From a virus, in IMG/VR virus record IMGVR_UViG_3300043313_001192, positions 25,598-89,597 of that record: 64,000 nt of DNA, one strand, 5' to 3'. The notes beneath the pieces were generated by a model. That model did no database searches. It had not been told where the DNA came from and saw nothing but the letters and a program-made list of their open reading frames with translations. Of the stretch, positions 62,401 to 64,000 are shown one piece after another. A program made the translations under genes and the position numbers. How positions within the stretch are numbered: position 1 is the stretch's first letter; each line of letters begins with the position of its first letter.

Positions 62401-64000
62401 GCCCAGCAGCAAAGCTCTGGGACTCGTTGGACAGCAGCACCGTGTACGCGTCAGCACCCGCCGGGCCAGTTGCTCCGGTGCCACCAGTGGAACCGGTCGC
62501 GCCATCAGAGACCTTCGCCACGGTCAACGTGTCCATGGCACCTGAGGCAGTGATCGCCCTGACCGCGATGGTCTTCGCGGCCATGGTCGCGCCAGTGATG
62601 GTGACCGTGTTGACCGATCGGACCACACCAGGAGGAGCTGTCGTGACCCAGGCGGCACCGTCCACGCTGTAGGCCCAGCCAGCTGTGGAGTCAGGGATCG
62701 TCGTGTTCGTAGGCGTGCCCGTGATCACAGCAGTCGCGGGAGTGGTGGCCCCACCGGCCGCTGGTACCGCGAGCACCTGTGTCGTGGCGGTCAGGTCGAC
62801 CATCGTCGCGGGAGTACCAGGGATGCCTTGCGGTCCTTGGATGAGCGACCACTCGTAGTCAGTGGTCACTGAACTCTCAGCGGGCGTGGTCTTGTTGTAC
62901 GCGATACCCATGTAGGTCTTGCCAGCGGGCAAGTCGTTCAGCCCAGCACCGAGCACGCTGTCGGCGTACTTGATCCAGGTGTACGTCGGCTGGCCGTTCG
63001 CACCAGCTGGACCCTGGATACCCGTGTTGCCCTGGGGGCCTTGGATCAGCGACCACTCGTAGTCGGTGTAGACCGAGGACTCAGTCTGGGTCAGCTTGTT
63101 GTAGGCGATGCCCATGTAGACCTTGCCCGCAGGAAGGTCGTTCATGCCAGTGGTCGGGGTGTCCGCGTACTTGACCCAGGTGTAGGTGGGCACCCCGTTG
63201 GCGCCGGTAGGACCTTGGATGCCCTGGGAGCCTTGTGGTCCTTGCGCACCCTGAGGACCCTGGATCAGCGACCACTCATAGTCGGTGGTGATGATCGACT
63301 CAGTCGCAGTCGTCTTGTTGTAGGCGATGCCGATGTAGGTCTTGCCCGTGGGGTCGTCACTGATCCCTGCTCCAAGCACGCTCGTGGCGTACTTGATCCA
63401 GGTGTAGGTGGGCTGTCCGTTGGCTCCCGTGGGTCCCTGGACACCCTGGTTGCCTTGAGGTCCCTGGATCAGAGACCAGTCATAGTCGGTGTAGAGACTC
63501 GACTCGACGGCGCTCGCCTTGTTGTACGCCAGACCCATGTAGACCTTGCCCGCAGGCAGATCGTTCATCCCGGTCGTGGGAGTGTCGGCATACTTCAACC
63601 ACGTGTAGGTGGGCTGACCGTTGGGACCAATCGGTCCTTGGATGCCCTGTGATCCAGTGGCACCAGCAAGGCTGAGTGACCACACGAAGGTCTTGGTGAA
63701 GGACTTGCCATCCACTGTCAGCGGGACCGTCAGGGTGCCGTTGACCGTGGTCAGTGCGGTGGTGACCGTGACCGTGAAGCCTGCGGTGCTCGTCCCGTTG
63801 TTGGTCAGTGCAGTCGTCAGCCCAGAGACTTGGCCGGTGATCGCACCGATGGTGGCCGGGATCTGCACGCCGCCCTTGTACGCGACGATCTGACTGGTGA
63901 CGCTGGTGGCGATGGCAGCCGTCGTCGTGCCTGCGAAGGTCTGCGCCTCGTTGGTCAGCAGCACCGTGTAGGCATCTGCACCGGCGGGGCCAGTGGGGCC
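53402..64000 (-). CDS. giant modular minor tail protein, truncated at the right edge
   Basis: Open to the window end, so the N-terminus is missing; at least 3,532 residues are visible. Ig-like modules (TAGFTVTVTTAL...GTLTVP...TKTFVWSL type) recur several times and are separated by Gly-X-Y linkers (GATGSTGGTGATG). There are six copies of a module of about 55 residues ending TDYEWSLIQGPQG. Later come at least four GDLWVDTxNGNRLSR repeats, an Fn3-like unit, a prophage tail-protein-like segment (IYTNVVDALQITGAKIDADL) and a beta-rich C-terminal receptor-type domain (FYLTSAMGGVAQ). Probably the central fibre/tip protein at the host-contact end. Confidence 0.88.
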   Translation of the reverse strand, partial: GPTGPAGADAYTVLLTNEAQTFAGTTTAAIATSVTSQIVAYKGGVQIPATIGAITGQVSGLTTALTNNGTSTAGFTVTVTTALTTVNGTLTVPLTVDGKSFTKTFVWSLSLAGATGSQGIQGPIGPNGQPTYTWLKYADTPTTGMNDLPAGKVYMGLAYNKASAVESSLYTDYDWSLIQGPQGNQGVQGPTGANGQPTYTWIKYATSVLGAGISDDPTGKTYIGIAYNKTTATESIITTDYEWSLIQGPQGAQGPQGSQGIQGPTGANGVPTYTWVKYADTPTTGMNDLPAGKVYMGIAYNKLTQTESSVYTDYEWSLIQGPQGNTGIQGPAGANGQPTYTWIKYADSVLGAGLNDLPAGKTYMGIAYNKTTPAESSVTTDYEWSLIQGPQGIPGTPATMVDLTATTQVLAVPAAGGATTPATAVITGTPTNTTIPDSTAGWAYSVDGAAWVTTAPPGVVRSVNTVTITGATMAAKTIAVRAITASGAMDTLTVAKVSDGATGSTGGTGATGPAGADAYTVLLSNESQSFAAGLTNALATTATTTVIAYKGTTAQTATVGTITGGATGITAAVTNNGTTAPLITFTVTTALATATGTFTIPVTVGGITFNQVFTWALAFTGATGNTGATGAAASTVDLVATTQALASPAPTILDSFTRADSATSLGTTETGGQAWRNDNSAVWGVSGGKAYLATAGATGGHSYADVECGSSDINISYVISGAGIGGGLSFRRNLTNLNGYLLVANANGTVQFYRVAGPAGAETYTSLVTSTATVVSGDKISVTAAGSTLQAKINDVVVLTTTDATHTGTRHGFYGYGVNSVRWDNFTFASLVTTPATSTITGSATNTTISGWTYSVDGGVFSGTAPAGVSLAGNVATITGATMTARTIAVRATGVSGVTDTMTVAKVLDGATGGTGPTGGTGSTGPAGADAYTILLTNEAQVFPGSTTAALAGSTTSQVIAYKGTVQQSATIGTITGQVTGLSTALTNNGTATAGFTVTVTTALVTTSGTLTVPITVGGITFTKTFAWSVSYTGSQGVQGPIGPNGQQLYTWVKYADTPTTGMSDLPAGKPYLGIAYNKTTATESSIYTDYEWSSTQGPQGNQGVQGPIGPNGQATYTWIKYATSVLGAGINDSPVGMTYMGIAYNKTTPTESVITTDYEWSLIQGPQGVPGANAATITLTSTSQALTSPAAGGATTPATAVVTGTPVNTTITVWDYSVNGAAFSTSLPAGVSIAGNVVTITGSTMTASTIAVRMSNGAGVADTLTVAKVLNGATGGTGGTGPQGPAGADAYTVILTNEAQVFPGTETAAVAGSTTAQVIAYKAATLFPATIGTITGQVTGLTTAITNNATTTATVTVTVTTALVATSGELTIPVTVDGVAFTKKFAWTVSRTGATGSTGGTGAPGVSITAVTPYYAQVTTGSAAPAVPVVATPLAPWAITEPTYLVNMELYTTNKITYSNATFAYTAVAKSSSYAAATAAQSTASSALAAAGTAQSTADGKVRSFFQTSAPTGMLAGDDGDLWFDTDDGNKLYRWTGSAWVVNQDQALAATMQSYVQSRGLNLVTNGTGMLGNNTNFSITTYSKSDAPTGAVGSFQFPAGATQRTMDELIPVDPNQIYEFAYDYRQVSGTAKFYSYLSPYDAYGLAIGPNHYMAQPNTLTTLAVALNPGATTVTLTSAANWSNAVGSSTHLRAFIFWNYVDPGGKAWPANTYSRNHYGYDSYADGAISGNVITLRVPWAGPAIPAGTQVSNASSGGSFMYIGAALADGPTTWTRFSGRTVKGALPGGGPSSATTQFPMATATVQIGFLTNYAPSTGTPMQAVANISLNEITAGADASALASTKIVTFYQTSAPVALSVGDLWVDTGNGNRLSRATAVGASNWVLVQDSASAMSAATAASLQDSQTTNPMFDDWPTAQALPTGYSGASGTVVKETTLTRTNPYAVRWNLTAGGSGYFASTGSWSGLPNLDYVTVTIDFMLVSGDLTGAGHLVRWVNTVAAYGEANILLATAVPSPALNKWYRVTRTIKRPATFTGTFSYMEGYVMGGYGGFGTVTAKNIIFDQFSARAATDQEIQAYNAASQGTVDTLQTQVNGKITTFYSATAPTATAIGDLWVDTANGNRLSRASASGTGGWVGVQDSAIAAAQSTANAAILMDNWSNNPLFDNWPAAAALPNGYVAYGGSGVRETTTTLTAPNAIRFNVTAGGQSGVYGASGSTGTGLMGEQSNTDYVMCTMDFCLVSGTIAGAGLLLDWLGLTPNRTTLNLAVAVPAPTLGKWYRVSQVMRRPVGATGTFTNYVTYLMGNYSGIGDGTKNIVFDQLSFRAATDQEIQAYNAAPQSTVTTLQTQVNTKVSTFYAAFAATPTATAVGDLWVVTDQSNRLRRASALGTGSWVDVVLGDDAVRVTVGGTNLFTKSRTFQDSNVRYAWMGAGQTTSTVSSVPGPYNTPGTSTPINETVIRLYAPAATNRIYRAFEVKQIGWHTVSFWYKSATGTNYGFAVDINDQDVTAFTATSAWQKGYVRSRVTSVNATYCFVDFDLTGAAGDIYIFQPQLELGQNATFYSPSPEEVAADTAAAQAKADAGYTAATLDALAPASSPTPVVTGSISSLGIKWPAILNHDTVTYEVHCSTAGATFTPDSTTKQIETTSSSYTIREQLANGDFLVKDNSFIYYVRIIAKDGKIGGGFNLAAPGTAGSAVLRQVVDADINDGYIYTNVVDALQITGAKIDADLAILGKLKTAESGQRMELSSDGLKQYGPDGVSVRVDLPNDPQKTPLIDAVLIARGLTVSQGMEVRGQSTFAMGSKTILQTQTVGATSGPSLGTDYPSSTFARGQWCDPFYGLHLDSAESSGSFRTANTFFDNGVLRKADTIWRPPRVTNSDGATNSQYTFEQSTAIVVGGLERQVTRALFRDPGYVAARDEKMMLTSWDDSAMLTDGTRAPIKKAERQDGTFSWFWQWPIGRCFSATGATRAHMVCQAKRNMWLAWPQGDITLSTLAFTDTTITPSANKVIASSFFAQDETLIGVTYGSSQRMGFEAVDRDIWVLHGTVNNYVFNDAASPVRLPDLEFPAVPATRSVGACGDLATGAFTRFTVAPATDGPQLYNYTPITWASTDSPIWWGTFTWYDSAGTIQESNASVYSSITMKKRSRLTVTVPGLPDPAAGRGTTRTVDDVNSFRFFLTRMATTPVRTDFIRQNQQPADLATVLSVDTPIFTGGSGPPPLNTSFVAQAPASIESNAIGTGSLPKIKLTGDGYAHLEALDVGGSGATSLSGKAFEQLYYSIRSQSQIIGGGAQIMDTGYNIKWTARFVLISMGRGLNFTTDGNFDITMPPLGTAIANFGGALPRSVVAAGIHMDNWDALWYEIPYGGPVTSIPANFRVTNYTSDFSVPNNWILVAVKNGDSGAVRFVTGNIVVAGSAGGEESRSTLVNPATGWSVSSQAWRRAGRQVSGNLNFVRTGAAVAGSSVNGNTTDTLCGTMSDTTWAPILNTPFPAVSAAGLCQIYCNTNGSFYLTSAMGGVAQNANLGCGSTYST

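Overview
This window is high-G+C DNA from a bacteriophage, almost certainly a tailed (siphovirus-like) phage of an actinobacterium. The reasons are strong G/C third-position codon bias, dozens of very small densely packed genes joined by ATGA/TGATG/GTGA overlaps, and a holin, a stand-alone peptidase lysin and a giant collagen-like minor tail protein. Actinophage families present include a DUF6011-type zinc protein, a DUF6131-type membrane protein and a BLIP-like secreted protein. I found no capsid, portal or large terminase gene and no tRNA. The host genus cannot be named from the sequence.

Left arm (1-26.8 kb) is transcribed rightward and holds about 50 small, mostly unrecognised genes. It is built from repeated promoter cassettes. 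A cassette usually begins with a hairpin terminator for the previous unit. A 16-bp site (ACTGACGTTTACGCAG) follows, then an extended -10 promoter (TGn-TAnnnT), and a short dyad of variable sequence at the start site. A CAACGACGAAGGAC-like leader carries the ribosome binding site, and one to four overlapping genes come after it. There are 20 exact and 3 one- or two-mismatch copies of the 16-mer, all left of 25.3 kb. In most cassettes the spacing from site to -10 falls in helically phased classes. Recognisable genes are an ArdC-like antirestriction protein with a zinc-protease motif, a secreted YW-repeat protein, a MoxR-type AAA ATPase paired with an HEAAH/VWA protein, a WGR-domain protein, a sigma-70-like factor, a homologue of the RNA polymerase alpha C-terminal domain, and a helix-turn-helix protein with homing-endonuclease-associated repeats. 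The sigma and alpha-CTD genes each carry the 16-mer in frame. Three short minus-strand genes interrupt this arm.

Middle (26.8-42.4 kb) is mostly leftward. Two leftward genes converge on the left arm at a strong terminator near 26.8 kb. An HNH nuclease and a DUF559-like nuclease follow, with a second secreted BLIP-like protein, and then a compact run of overlapping small genes. The replication genes are two adjacent archaeo-eukaryotic primase (AEP) proteins, the second fused to a D5/SF3 helicase. After these come a probable structural protein, a GT2 glycosyltransferase and small zinc proteins.

42.4-45.9 kb is a gene-free block of about 3.5 kb made of a degenerate pentanucleotide (CCNNN on the plus strand, GGNNN on the minus strand). 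A shorter array of the same kind, in the opposite orientation, lies at 29.2-29.5 kb.

Right arm (46-64 kb) is leftward and carries the virion tip and lysis genes: tail/fibre proteins with collagen-like Gly-X-Y stretches, a lysin, a holin, and a giant modular tail protein that runs off the right edge.

The most original observation is the left-arm regulatory system. It combines a repeated, helically phased upstream site, start-site dyads that covary, and phage-encoded homologues of the RNA polymerase parts (sigma region 4 and alpha-CTD) that upstream activators commonly contact.
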